NCBI RefSeq assembly: GCF_016881065.1
Contig: NZ_WXYN01000046.1
Location: 20,790 to 84,789 of the forward strand
DNA length: 64,000 bases
DNA from: Planococcus soli
Lineage (GTDB): Bacteria > Bacillota > Bacilli > Bacillales_A > Planococcaceae
Direction: 5' to 3'
The notes beneath the pieces were generated by a model. It saw only the letters and a program-made list of their open reading frames with translations, ran no database searches and was not told the origin of the DNA. The position numbers were made by a program, and so were the translations under genes. Shown here in pieces: positions 17,236 through 25,927 of the stretch; position 1 is the stretch's first letter; each line of letters begins with the position of its first letter.

Positions 17236-20200
17236 TTAAGCTGCGTCTTCTTCAGCAGGCTCTTCAGGTTCTTCCGGTTCCTCAGGTTCTTCTGGAGCAG
17301 GTTCTTCTTCGACCGGCTCTTCAGTTTCTTCAGCGGGTTCTTCTTCCGGCGGAGCTTCCTCTTCTTCAGCGGCAGGAGGAGTTTCGGCTTCCTCTTCAGC
17401 TGGTGGAGTTGCTTCCGGTTCAGGTTCTCTTTCTTCCGGTTCCTCTTCCGGCGGAGCTTCAGGTGGCGGCGTCGGTTCAGGTTCAGGTTCAGGTTCAGGT
17501 CTTGGTGCAGCGATGCTGACAGTGTTTGAAGCAGCCGATTGTCTGCCCGTAATGTCTACAGCTACTACTGTATAACTTCCTGGACCAGAGGCAGAATACG
17601 AATTGCCTCTTGCTTCTGAGATGGAGGCGACACGTGAACCGCCTCTGTACACCCGGTATCCAACTACATCATTCGAACCTGAGTCGGTCCAAGTGATGGA
17701 ATTGCCGCTAATGGCAGTCCGGACTCCTCCAGGTGCAGAGCCGTCTGCATCGAAAGTAGCTCCTGAAACAACCGAAGAGAATTTCGAGTTGCCAGGGAAC
17801 AGCTTGCCGGCGTCTCCACCGAACGGAGCCATCATACGATCAATATATTTTTCTGACACCGCGATGCCGCCGCCAGAGATAAACTCGCTTGGCGTGTTGG
17901 ATAAAGCGGCATAGCGTTTGCCATTAATTGTAGTAAACGAACCGCTTGTTAAGCTGTCGTCTGCTTCTGTTGGTGTCATTGCTTCGGCGTTGAACAAATC
18001 CGAACGAACAAGTCCAGCGTCTTGGCAGGCACTGCCGGGAGCTAGTCCAGAAATTCCACAAAATGCTTCTGTGACGACTCCTTCAGGCTGCTTGAATTCT
18101 TCCGAAGTTCCGACAAGATCAGGACTGGCATCGTAACTGGCATTCATCAAACGCGCCCATACCTGATTAACGCGGAGAGAAGCCGGCAAATCACGATTTT
18201 CAAAGCGAGATAGCGTAAATTCCTCAGAATCATAGCCTAGCCATACACCCATGGTGACATTCGGGTTGTAGCCAACTAACCAAACATCCGTTGTACTTTG
18301 TGTAGTACCTGTTTTACCGGCAAAGTCAGCATTGAAATTCAATAAATTATTGGCGCGATTTGCCGTTCCGCGATCCGTATTAAAGACATCCCGCAGCATA
18401 TCTGTCAGCACATAGGAAGTTGCCGGTGAAAATACTTCCTGCGCTTCTGCTTCATGCTCATAAATGATGTTGCCGTCCGTGTCTTCAATTTTGTCGATCA
18501 TAGTAGTTTCTACATATTCTCCGTTGTTTCCGATCATTGCATAACCGTTAGTAATTTCTTCTACAGATGCCTCGATTCCTCCGCCAAGAGCAGAAGAATA
18601 ATTATTGTTCTCAGCTTCTTCAACACGCGTGAATCCAGCATTCATCATATACTGGATGGGCATTTGCTGTTGAATCTGGGCAAATAGGCGAAGTGTAGGC
18701 AAGTTTTGGGACTGTGCCAAAGCATCACGGGCAGGCATGATGCCTTGCTCACTTGTTGGGACAAAGTTTGTAGGTTCCCACATTGTATCACCGTCCATGT
18801 GTTCGAACTTGACATCAACGAGAGGAGAGCCCGCACCAATCTGTCCTAACTCAATTGCAGGGCCGTATACCAATAATGGTTTTACAGTAGAACCCATCGA
18901 GCGGTAGGCAGAAGTGGCATGATTCAAGTTCTCGGTTTCATGATCACGGCCGCCTACGAAACTGATGATGCGTCCGGTTCCGTTTTCGATCATTATGCTG
19001 CCGACCTGAACAGGGAACTGCTTGTCGACAGTTTCTCCAGCGTCGTTCAACCCTGTGCCTCCTACAGTAGTACCATAAGATTCATAGGATTTTTGGGCTT
19101 CTTCCTGTGCTTGGTAAACTTCTTTATCAATAGTAGAATGGATTCGGTAGCCGTTTGAACGGACTGCCCGGTCTGCAAGAATTGCATATTCTTCATACAG
19201 TTTGTTGTTTTCTTCAAGTGTTGCAGGATCTACGCCATTCTGTTCCGCTAATACATCCATGATGATGCGGGATGCACGCTTTTCTATTTCGACTGTTACA
19301 AACGGAAAGTCGGAATAAGAACGAGATTCGTTTTGGCGGAAATCAGCCACAAGGTCGTATGCAATGGCTTCATCGTATTCCTGCTGTGTGATATATTCGG
19401 TTTCTTTCATTCGGTAAAGAACGGTTTTCATCCGATCAAGACCCGGTTTCAATCCTGCTTCATCTTTTAGCTCTCCGCCTTCAACGTACGGGGTATAACT
19501 ATACGGAGCTTTAGGGATGCCGGCAATAAATGCCGCCTGCGCCAAGTTCAGTTCGCTGGCTGATACGTTGAATATTCCTTTTGATGCAGTTTCAATGCCG
19601 GCAATATGGGCTCCGGAAGAAATTCTGCCGTAAGGAACAATATTCAAGTAAGCCTGCATAATCTCATTTTTTGTCATGAACTTTTCCAGGCGCATCGCAA
19701 GAAGGATTTCTTTTGCTTTTCGCTCGTAGGACACTTCATTTGTCAGAATCTGATTTTTGATCAATTGCTGTGTTAAAGTGGAGCCGCCTGTTTGGCTGTC
19801 TGAATTTGAGACATCCTGAAAAAGGCCGCGAAGAATCGCTTTTGGTACGATGCCTTCGTGTTCAAGAAAGTATTCATCTTCTGTAGCCAGAACGGCATCT
19901 TTTGCGTAGGTGGAAACGTTGTCCAATGTTGTGACTTCACGCTCTAAATCCGTCTGCAGCTTTCCAAGATACACTTCATTGTCAAAATACAGTTCGGACG
20001 TTTCTTCAAAGCTGTAGATTTCACTGAGCATTTCATCTTCGGTGCGAAGCTCTTGCTCGTCTACCAGCGAAGCGAAATAGCCAGCTCCGACAGATGCGGC
20101 GAAAACTCCGCCTGTAACCAAAACAATGGCCAGGATCAATGCTAAATTCCAAATGACCCCTGTCGTTATGCTCATACGTTTAAACCATTTTGTTGAAGTC

Positions 20201-20256
20201 CATCTATCGGTTGTATCTTCAGCCTTACCTATCCAATTTTTCATTTTTTCACGCAC
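17236..20256 (-). CDS. class A penicillin-binding protein (PBP1A/1B family) with FN3 domain
   Basis: A 1006-aa bifunctional peptidoglycan glycosyltransferase/transpeptidase. Order: cytoplasmic head (1-30), membrane anchor (about 32-57), GT51 domain with EDEYFLEHEGI, STLTQQLIKN and RKAKEILLAMRLE (about 125-195), transpeptidase with STVKP (about 453, SxxK), SQN and KTGTT (about 646). A fibronectin type III-like module follows (about 830-900), then a ~90-residue tail almost wholly Glu/Pro. Start codon follows AGGAGGGCGATA. Convergent with acsA, divergent from tyrS. Builds glycan strands and cross-links them outside the membrane. Whether it is the PonA or PbpF counterpart is not resolvable here. 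Confidence 0.95.
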   Translation of the reverse strand: MREKMKNWIGKAEDTTDRWTSTKWFKRMSITTGVIWNLALILAIVLVTGGVFAASVGAGYFASLVDEQELRTEDEMLSEIYSFEETSELYFDNEVYLGKLQTDLEREVTTLDNVSTYAKDAVLATEDEYFLEHEGIVPKAILRGLFQDVSNSDSQTGGSTLTQQLIKNQILTNEVSYERKAKEILLAMRLEKFMTKNEIMQAYLNIVPYGRISSGAHIAGIETASKGIFNVSASELNLAQAAFIAGIPKAPYSYTPYVEGGELKDEAGLKPGLDRMKTVLYRMKETEYITQQEYDEAIAYDLVADFRQNESRSYSDFPFVTVEIEKRASRIIMDVLAEQNGVDPATLEENNKLYEEYAILADRAVRSNGYRIHSTIDKEVYQAQEEAQKSYESYGTTVGGTGLNDAGETVDKQFPVQVGSIMIENGTGRIISFVGGRDHETENLNHATSAYRSMGSTVKPLLVYGPAIELGQIGAGSPLVDVKFEHMDGDTMWEPTNFVPTSEQGIMPARDALAQSQNLPTLRLFAQIQQQMPIQYMMNAGFTRVEEAENNNYSSALGGGIEASVEEITNGYAMIGNNGEYVETTMIDKIEDTDGNIIYEHEAEAQEVFSPATSYVLTDMLRDVFNTDRGTANRANNLLNFNADFAGKTGTTQSTTDVWLVGYNPNVTMGVWLGYDSEEFTLSRFENRDLPASLRVNQVWARLMNASYDASPDLVGTSEEFKQPEGVVTEAFCGISGLAPGSACQDAGLVRSDLFNAEAMTPTEADDSLTSGSFTTINGKRYAALSNTPSEFISGGGIAVSEKYIDRMMAPFGGDAGKLFPGNSKFSSVVSGATFDADGSAPGGVRTAISGNSITWTDSGSNDVVGYRVYRGGSRVASISEARGNSYSASGPGSYTVVAVDITGRQSAASNTVSIAAPRPEPEPEPEPTPPPEAPPEEEPEEREPEPEATPPAEEEAETPPAAEEEEAPPEEEPAEETEEPVEEEPAPEEPEEPEEPEEPAEEDAA

Positions 20257-20317
20257 ATTATCGCCCTCCTAAAATCCTTTATAGTATATCATATTCTTAT
20301 AATTCCATCTAAACTTA

Positions 20318-20345
20318 TTGACAATGTTAAATAATAAAGTAAACT
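20318..20345 (+). promoter_or_regulatory. candidate sigma-A promoter of the tyrS leader
   Basis: A perfect TTGACA (20318-20323) with a TAAACT -10-like hexamer 16 bases later, immediately upstream of the T-box RNA. Confidence 0.6.
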
Positions 20346-20366
20346 ACTAGTATATTTCATATTCAA

Positions 20367-20576
20367 AACGTTGAAGGGTCCGAAGTAGGTCGTGCGATTT
20401 TGTTTTAGAGAGCCGGTGGGTGGTGCAAACCGGACAAAATGCATAAACCGAATTACAGGTCTGGAGTTTACGGAAGTGCCCCGTTTGGCACATGATGAGA
20501 GGGAGATCTATTCTCCAAGCTGGGTGGTACCGCGCAATTGCGTCCCTGCATGAAATTTCATGCAGGGGCTTTTTTA
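20367..20576 (+). promoter_or_regulatory. T-box riboswitch, tyrosine specific (tyrS)
   Basis: Leader with all T-box landmarks: AGTA and GAA of the specifier-loop turn, specifier codon TAC (20454-20456, Tyr) preceded by GAA, the AGAGAG element, and the T-box core GGGTGGTACCGCG (about 20521-20534), whose TGGT can pair with a tRNA ending ACCA. The terminator hairpin CCCTGCATGAAA/TTTCATGCAGGG (20544-20567) plus T run follows. Uncharged tRNA-Tyr should favour the antiterminator and tyrS expression. Confidence 0.95.
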
Positions 20577-20614
20577 TGTGGTTTTTGCCGGCTCTCAAGG
20601 CTTTATAATTTTAA

Positions 20615-21892
<1,278 letters not shown>

Positions 21893-21900
21893 ACTGATTG

Positions 21901-21935
21901 AAAAGAACAGCCGGTTTTTCCAGCTGTTCTTTTTT
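21901..21935 (+). terminator. rho-independent terminator of tyrS
   Basis: Arms AAAAGAACAGC / GCTGTTCTTTT with T run. Confidence 0.9.
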
Positions 21936-21961
21936 GTGGCGTTAAAAAATAGTAAATACAC

Positions 21962-21986
21962 GTTTAGCCGGATTGACAGCGGGTAA
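21962..21986 (+). promoter_or_regulatory. sigma-B-type promoter of the general stress gene at 22040
   Basis: GTTTAG, a 13-base spacer and GGGTAA match the sigma-B consensus in ten of twelve positions; it lies 54 bases before the start codon of a stress-protein gene. Confidence 0.75.
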
Positions 21987-22039
21987 CAGAAAAAGTGTAC
22001 GGCGATTGACTTCACTAAAACTTCAAGGAGGCGTTAGGA

Positions 22040-22621
22040 ATGTCAAGAGTAGTTGGATCATATGAAACAGAAAATGAAGCGATTAGAGCAATTGAAAAGT
22101 TGCAGCAGCAAGGGTATAACAATGAAGAAATCTCAGTATTGAGCAAAGATAAGCAGGAAACCAAAACAGTTGCCGAAGAGACGGGAACGCATGCAGGTGA
22201 AGGAGCAGCAACAGGTGCCATAACGGGTGGAGCCTTAGGCGGAATCGGGGGAATATTGGCCGGTATCGGTGCATTAGCCATTCCAGGCATAGGCCCAATC
22301 GTTGCAGCCGGACCGATAGCAGCTGGCTTGACAGGCGCAGCTGCTGGAGCAGGCGTAGGCGGACTCGCAGGAGCTCTCATAGGTTTGGGTGTACCCGACG
22401 ATGAAGCGGAAATGTATGAAACACATTTTAATGAAGGAAAAATATTAGTGCTAGTCGAAGAGGACAAAAATACGATTCCGGATCGCAGTGACCAGGATAC
22501 ATTCACGACAGAGCGTGATCCCCTTATTGGAAATGAAAGGAACACGACAATAAGAGGCGATGATGGCCGATTGGATAATGACCCTTTAAATGGAAGCAGA
22601 CGAGGACAAGCCGGACTGTAA
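22040..22621 (+). CDS. general stress protein 17M-like (YflT family)
   Basis: A 193-aa protein. Residues 1-45 are the GSP17M-like domain (VVGSYETENEAIRAIEKLQQQGYNNEEISVLSKD); residues 55-118 are a long Gly/Ala-rich hydrophobic stretch that may embed as a glycine-zipper hairpin; the tail from 125 is charged and disordered. A cytosolic/membrane stress protein of unknown biochemistry. A sigma-B-type promoter lies upstream, the start follows AAGGAGGCG, and a terminator closes the monocistronic unit. Confidence 0.85.
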   Translation: MSRVVGSYETENEAIRAIEKLQQQGYNNEEISVLSKDKQETKTVAEETGTHAGEGAATGAITGGALGGIGGILAGIGALAIPGIGPIVAAGPIAAGLTGAAAGAGVGGLAGALIGLGVPDDEAEMYETHFNEGKILVLVEEDKNTIPDRSDQDTFTTERDPLIGNERNTTIRGDDGRLDNDPLNGSRRGQAGL

Positions 22622-22630
22622 AGAAAGAGT

Positions 22631-22660
22631 AAAAGCCACCCGAAAAAGGATGGCTTTTTT
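22631..22660 (+). terminator. rho-independent terminator
   Basis: Arms AAAAGCCACC / GGATGGCTTTT with one bulge and a T run after the stress gene. Confidence 0.85.
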
Positions 22661-22710
22661 GGTGGTTGATAAGCTATGCAATTCTTGTCTTAATCGACTA
22701 TCGAAGAAAA

Positions 22711-23517
22711 TTAAGTTTGTTTTTCTTTAATGAAACGCGGCAATTGCATGTCTTCGAATTGTGCGGGATGAATCAGTTTGCCAAGCCTGATAGCTCCTTC
22801 AATCAGCCGGGGAGAAGGGCGGCAATACAATTCTTCTTCCATAACATGTACATGGTCGATTGCTTTCATGCCAGTCCATCCGGGACGTTTTTTGACAAGT
22901 TCCGGCTTGACTTTGGCAGTTAAAACGCCAACCCAGGCGAGGAGAATATAATCAGGCTGCCGTTTCAGTACATCGGCCCAATCAGTTTGAATATTGGCGG
23001 AATCCGTATCATCAAAAGAGTTGCGGGCGCCAATCATGCGGCTGATTTCTGACAGCCAATTGATGTTTCCTGGAGTGAAGACCGGCTTTGGCCACCATTC
23101 CCAGTAGAGTGAAGGGCGCGTTGCCGCTTGCTGTCCTCTTGTTTTGATTTCTTCAATCACACCCACGTACTCGGCGTGGATAGCTGCAGCATTTATTCCG
23201 CAGGCATCGGCTACTTTCAATAGGTCCTGTCCAATGTCATCCAGGGTTTGAGGATTTAAAACAAGATGAGGGATTTTTCTTCGAATCAGTTCATCCACGT
23301 TTTTTTCCATTCCCGGCACACTCAATGATGCCAGAACCAAATCAGGTTTTAAAGCTTCTAGTTCGTCCATGCGGATCGATAAATCAGGCCCCAACTTTGG
23401 CAATGCCGTAATTTCTTTCGGCCAATCAGAATAATCGTCTATGCCGACCAGTAAATGTTCGGCATCCAAAAATGCCAGTAATTCCGTATTGCTTGGGCAA
23501 ATTGAAATTATTCGCAT
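22711..23517 (-). CDS. BtuF-like cobalamin/metal-binding protein lacking a signal peptide
   Basis: A 268-aa protein of the helical-backbone (TroA/BtuF) substrate-binding superfamily, with the family N-terminal block RIISICPSNTELLAFLDAEHLLVGIDDYSDWP and LEALKPDLVLAS. ABC-transporter binding proteins normally carry a lipoprotein signal; here translation starts directly on the fold at ATG 23517, behind a strong GGAGGTGG, with no signal peptide or lipobox. The open reading upstream of this ATG has no ribosome site and is not signal-like. No permease or ATPase gene is nearby. A cytosolic corrinoid-binding or chaperone role is possible; the ligand is not shown. Confidence 0.82.
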   Translation of the reverse strand: MRIISICPSNTELLAFLDAEHLLVGIDDYSDWPKEITALPKLGPDLSIRMDELEALKPDLVLASLSVPGMEKNVDELIRRKIPHLVLNPQTLDDIGQDLLKVADACGINAAAIHAEYVGVIEEIKTRGQQAATRPSLYWEWWPKPVFTPGNINWLSEISRMIGARNSFDDTDSANIQTDWADVLKRQPDYILLAWVGVLTAKVKPELVKKRPGWTGMKAIDHVHVMEEELYCRPSPRLIEGAIRLGKLIHPAQFEDMQLPRFIKEKQT

Positions 23518-23867
23518 CCTGTTCCACCTCCGTTTAGTCCAGTTTACCATGTATGCAGAAAACATTAATGTCAATTGATGAAATAGTTTAAACCAAGTAT
23601 GATGAAGACAGCAACACTTTAAAATGACCGCTTTCTGTCTGATTTCTATGAAAAGAGTAACGGCAAAGCAACAACCAGAGTTTATTATGTATAAAAATGG
23701 GTAAGCATAGTGAGAAGAGTAAATGTAAATTAATGCACTCCAGTGAATAGCGAGAGTGAAATTATTAAGCGAGAGCGGGGTGGAAGCTATTGCTAAATAG
23801 GTGTTAAAATCTTGCAATGTTTACATTATGCAAAGATTATTAACCGATTTGATGCAATGGCTGTTAA
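23518..23867. other. intergenic region between divergent genes
   Basis: 350 bases with no credible gene. It contains a sigma-B-type promoter (23680-23704) pointing to the RsbR paralogue, and an imperfect inverted repeat TTGCAATGT / ACATTATGCAA around 23812-23834 just upstream of that start codon. Confidence 0.6.
23680..23704 (+). promoter_or_regulatory. sigma-B-type promoter ahead of the RsbR paralogue
   Basis: GTTTAT, a 13-base spacer, GGGTAA. It would give a leader of about 155 nt for the gene at 23868. Confidence 0.65.
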
Positions 23868-24710
23868 ATGTTGAAAGACCAAGAATTGTTTGAGCACTTA
23901 AGCGCACGGACCTGGAAAATGACTGAGGATTGGTATCGTTCATTAGATAAAAGTAAAGCTGGCGTTTACGGTTTGACCGATCCGGAAAAAGTGGAGTTGT
24001 TAAAAAAACAAAATCATGAATTCCATCTTCGCTTTTGCGCCATGTTCGAAAAAGACAGCAATGAGTTTAAAACAGGCTTTCAAGATTGGATTGAAACAAT
24101 TGCAAAGGATGATGCCCATCTCGATACACCGATTGTGGAAGTCATTGAAGAGTTTTTTCGGACACAGCAGCAATATTTGGATGAAATCGGAGAGTATGTT
24201 TTAACACATAAAGAACACATTAGCCAAGAAAAGCTGATTCAATGGACAAAAGCAGTGGTTGAGACCATCAGCAAAGTCATTGTTGAGTTTACGGACAAAA
24301 ATTCAAAAGCTGCGGAAGAGCGTATGAATTCGCAGCAGCAAATGATTATCGAAATGAGTGCTCCTGTTATTTTGCTAGCTGAAAAAACCGGCATGCTGCC
24401 ATTGATCGGCGAAATTACGCCGCACCGGGCGGAAATTATGTTTGAAAAAGCATTGGCACAAAGCTCCAAGCACAATCTGGAAAAACTGTTTATCGATTTG
24501 TCGGGTGTTCCGTTGATTGATACAATGGTTGCCCAACAGGTTTTTCAATTGATTAAAGGATTGGAAATTATCGGGGTGCGAGTGGCGCTATCCGGAATCA
24601 GCCCTGTCATTGCGCAAACAGCCGTGCAGCTTGGCATAAAATTTGTCGACATTGAAGTCTACAACACAATCGCCCAAGCCTTGAAGCAGCACAGAGTTCA
24701 CTTGGTTTAA
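23868..24710 (+). CDS. RsbR-family stressosome protein (RsbRD/YqhA-like, STAS domain)
   Basis: A 280-aa stressosome component, close in length to B. subtilis RsbRD. Residues 1-150 are the all-helical non-haem globin-like sensor region; residues about 160-278 are the STAS domain. The two threonines phosphorylated by RsbT in RsbRA appear conserved: Thr184 in GEITPHRAE and Thr219 in PLIDTMVAQ. It should sit in the RsbR/RsbS complex that releases RsbT to activate sigma-B. The ribosome site is poor (no clear GGAGG before the ATG at 23868), so translation may be weak or the start slightly different. A sigma-B-type promoter upstream suggests feedback. Confidence 0.9.
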   Translation: MLKDQELFEHLSARTWKMTEDWYRSLDKSKAGVYGLTDPEKVELLKKQNHEFHLRFCAMFEKDSNEFKTGFQDWIETIAKDDAHLDTPIVEVIEEFFRTQQQYLDEIGEYVLTHKEHISQEKLIQWTKAVVETISKVIVEFTDKNSKAAEERMNSQQQMIIEMSAPVILLAEKTGMLPLIGEITPHRAEIMFEKALAQSSKHNLEKLFIDLSGVPLIDTMVAQQVFQLIKGLEIIGVRVALSGISPVIAQTAVQLGIKFVDIEVYNTIAQALKQHRVHLV

Positions 24711-24716
24711 CCAATA

Positions 24717-24754
24717 AAATCCCAGGAGCCTAATTGGGCTCCTGGGATTTTTTT
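24717..24754 (+). terminator. rho-independent terminator of the RsbR paralogue
   Basis: Arms AAATCCCAGGAGCC / GGGCTCCTGGGATTT, 5-base loop, seven T. Confidence 0.95.
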
Positions 24755-24813
24755 ATTGAATGTTGCAAATTTGTGAGTTTTTATTAAGGAAAGATCATCA
24801 ATTTCGATTTTTA

Positions 24814-24905
24814 TTTGCGGGTAAGCCCGAGTTGTTTGCGGAATACAGGTTTTATTTGCGGAATAACCCAGTTTGTTTGCGCTATCCGCCAGTTTGTTTG
24901 CATAA
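24814..24905. repeat. degenerate 21-bp tandem repeat
   Basis: Four to five head-to-tail copies beginning TTTGCGG: 24814-24834, 24835-24854, 24855-24875, 24876-24896 and a decayed copy from 24897. Consensus is about TTTGCGGAATAACCCAGTTTG. It lies between convergent rsbR-like and rpsD terminators. On the minus strand it would encode a repeated heptad-length peptide (SANKLGY-like), but no ribosome site supports translation. Confidence 0.75.
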
Positions 24906-24919
24906 TCAAAAAACGGCAC

Positions 24920-24966
24920 AAAAAAACCCCCAAAACCATTGAATGAACAAGGTTTTGGGGGTTTTC
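24920..24966 (-). terminator. rho-independent terminator of rpsD
   Basis: Arms AACCCCCAAAACC / GGTTTTGGGGGTT with a 13-base loop and a T tract on the minus strand. Confidence 0.93.
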
Positions 24967-24993
24967 GAAACTACCATTCACGAAAATTTTAAA

Positions 24994-25596
24994 TTAACGT
25001 GAGTAGTACTCAACGATCAACTGTTCGTTGATTTCAGCAGACAATTCGCTGCGCTCTGGAAGGCGTACGAATGTTCCTGTTTTGCTATCAGTATCGATAG
25101 TTACGTATTCAGGAACGAAGTTGCTTACTTCGATTGCTTCGTTTACTACATCAAGGTTGTTTGATTTTTCACGGAAAGCAATTGTTTGTCCTGGTTTCAC
25201 GCTGAATGACGGAATATCAACGCGTTTGCCATCAACAAGGATGTGGCCGTGGTTTACGATTTGGCGAGCTTGGCGACGAGTGCGCGCAAGACCTAAACGA
25301 TAAACAACGTTATCAAGGCGAGCTTCAAGAAGGATCATGAAGTTTTCACCGTGCTTACCAGGCATTTTGCCGGCTTTGTTGAACAAAGTTTTGAACTGGC
25401 GTTCGTTAACTCCGTACATGAACCGTAGTTTTTGTTTTTCTTGTAGTTGCAAACCATATTCAGAAACTTTTCTGCGTTGGTTAGCACCGTGTTGACCTGG
25501 TGCGTAAGGGCGTTTTTCTAATTCTTTACCTGTGCCTGTAAGAGAAATTCCCAAACGGCGTGACAGTTTCCATGATGGACCTGTATAACGAGACAT
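24994..25596 (-). CDS. rpsD: 30S ribosomal protein S4
   Basis: A 200-aa primary 16S-binding ribosomal protein. It begins [19 protein letters not shown], the Bacillales S4 start, and holds the S4 RNA-binding domain at about 92-155 ([35 protein letters not shown]). This version lacks the N-terminal Cys zinc site, as in the zinc-free forms. A strong AGGAGGAG precedes the start. Monocistronic as in B. subtilis, with a ~170-nt leader that may host S4 autoregulation. Confidence 0.98.
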   Translation of the reverse strand: MSRYTGPSWKLSRRLGISLTGTGKELEKRPYAPGQHGANQRRKVSEYGLQLQEKQKLRFMYGVNERQFKTLFNKAGKMPGKHGENFMILLEARLDNVVYRLGLARTRRQARQIVNHGHILVDGKRVDIPSFSVKPGQTIAFREKSNNLDVVNEAIEVSNFVPEYVTIDTDSKTGTFVRLPERSELSAEINEQLIVEYYSR

Positions 25597-25770
25597 AGTA
25601 GTCTCCTCCTCTGTTTTTGGTTTTTAGAGTAAAATAAAAACCAGATGCATTCATGCTGCAAGCCATTTTATATTCTTGTACCTTCGCTCAGCAGCCAAAG
25701 AGTTACACGATACACCTTAATATAAGGAATAAAATGGACGAACACGCACATACAACTGCTGCGATTATTT
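25597..25770 (-). promoter_or_regulatory. rpsD leader, probable S4 autoregulatory RNA
   Basis: The 5' untranslated region between the rpsD promoter and start is about 170-180 nt and contains several short complementary segments. In B. subtilis the rpsD leader is the target of translational repression by S4, so this stretch is a candidate for the same element; the fold was not computed. Confidence 0.45.
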
Positions 25771-25782
25771 TACACAAAGCAT

Positions 25783-25812
25783 AGTATAACCGATTTCGAA
25801 CACTCAAGTCAA
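25783..25812 (-). promoter_or_regulatory. sigma-A promoter of rpsD
   Basis: On the minus strand TTGACT (25812-25807), 18-base spacer, TATACT (25788-25783). Confidence 0.8.
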
Positions 25813-25889
25813 CAAAGATCCGCAGACATGTTTAGAAAGTGGCGGCTTCCTTTTTTATATCGTTCAAGGTAGAATGAAATCAAGTAATA

Positions 25890-25904
25890 ATGTAAGCGCT
25901 TTCT
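25890..25904 (+). promoter_or_regulatory. candidate cre site (CcpA binding)
   Basis: ATGTAAGCGCTTTCT matches the cre consensus TGWAANCGNTNWCA at all but the last base. It sits about 15 bases downstream of a TAGAAT hexamer (25870-25875) and 24 bases before the start of the PLP lyase gene, a road-block position. Confidence 0.65.
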
Positions 25905-25927
25905 ATTTCGGTCAAGGAGTGGATTTT

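Noticed and set aside
17227-17529. Phe/Arg-rich plus-strand ORF opposite the PBP tail
   Set aside because: Antisense shadow of GAA/CCG repeats; no ribosome site.
23811-23835. Imperfect inverted repeat before the RsbR paralogue as an operator
   Set aside because: Arms are interrupted and A/T rich; too likely by chance to report as a site.
24707-24919. 70-aa minus-strand ORF over the 21-bp repeat
   Set aside because: No ribosome site, overlaps a terminator and repeat DNA; the open frame follows from the repeat period being a multiple of three.
25813-25927. S-box (SAM) riboswitch ahead of the PLP lyase
   Set aside because: The leader is too short and lacks S-box conserved elements.
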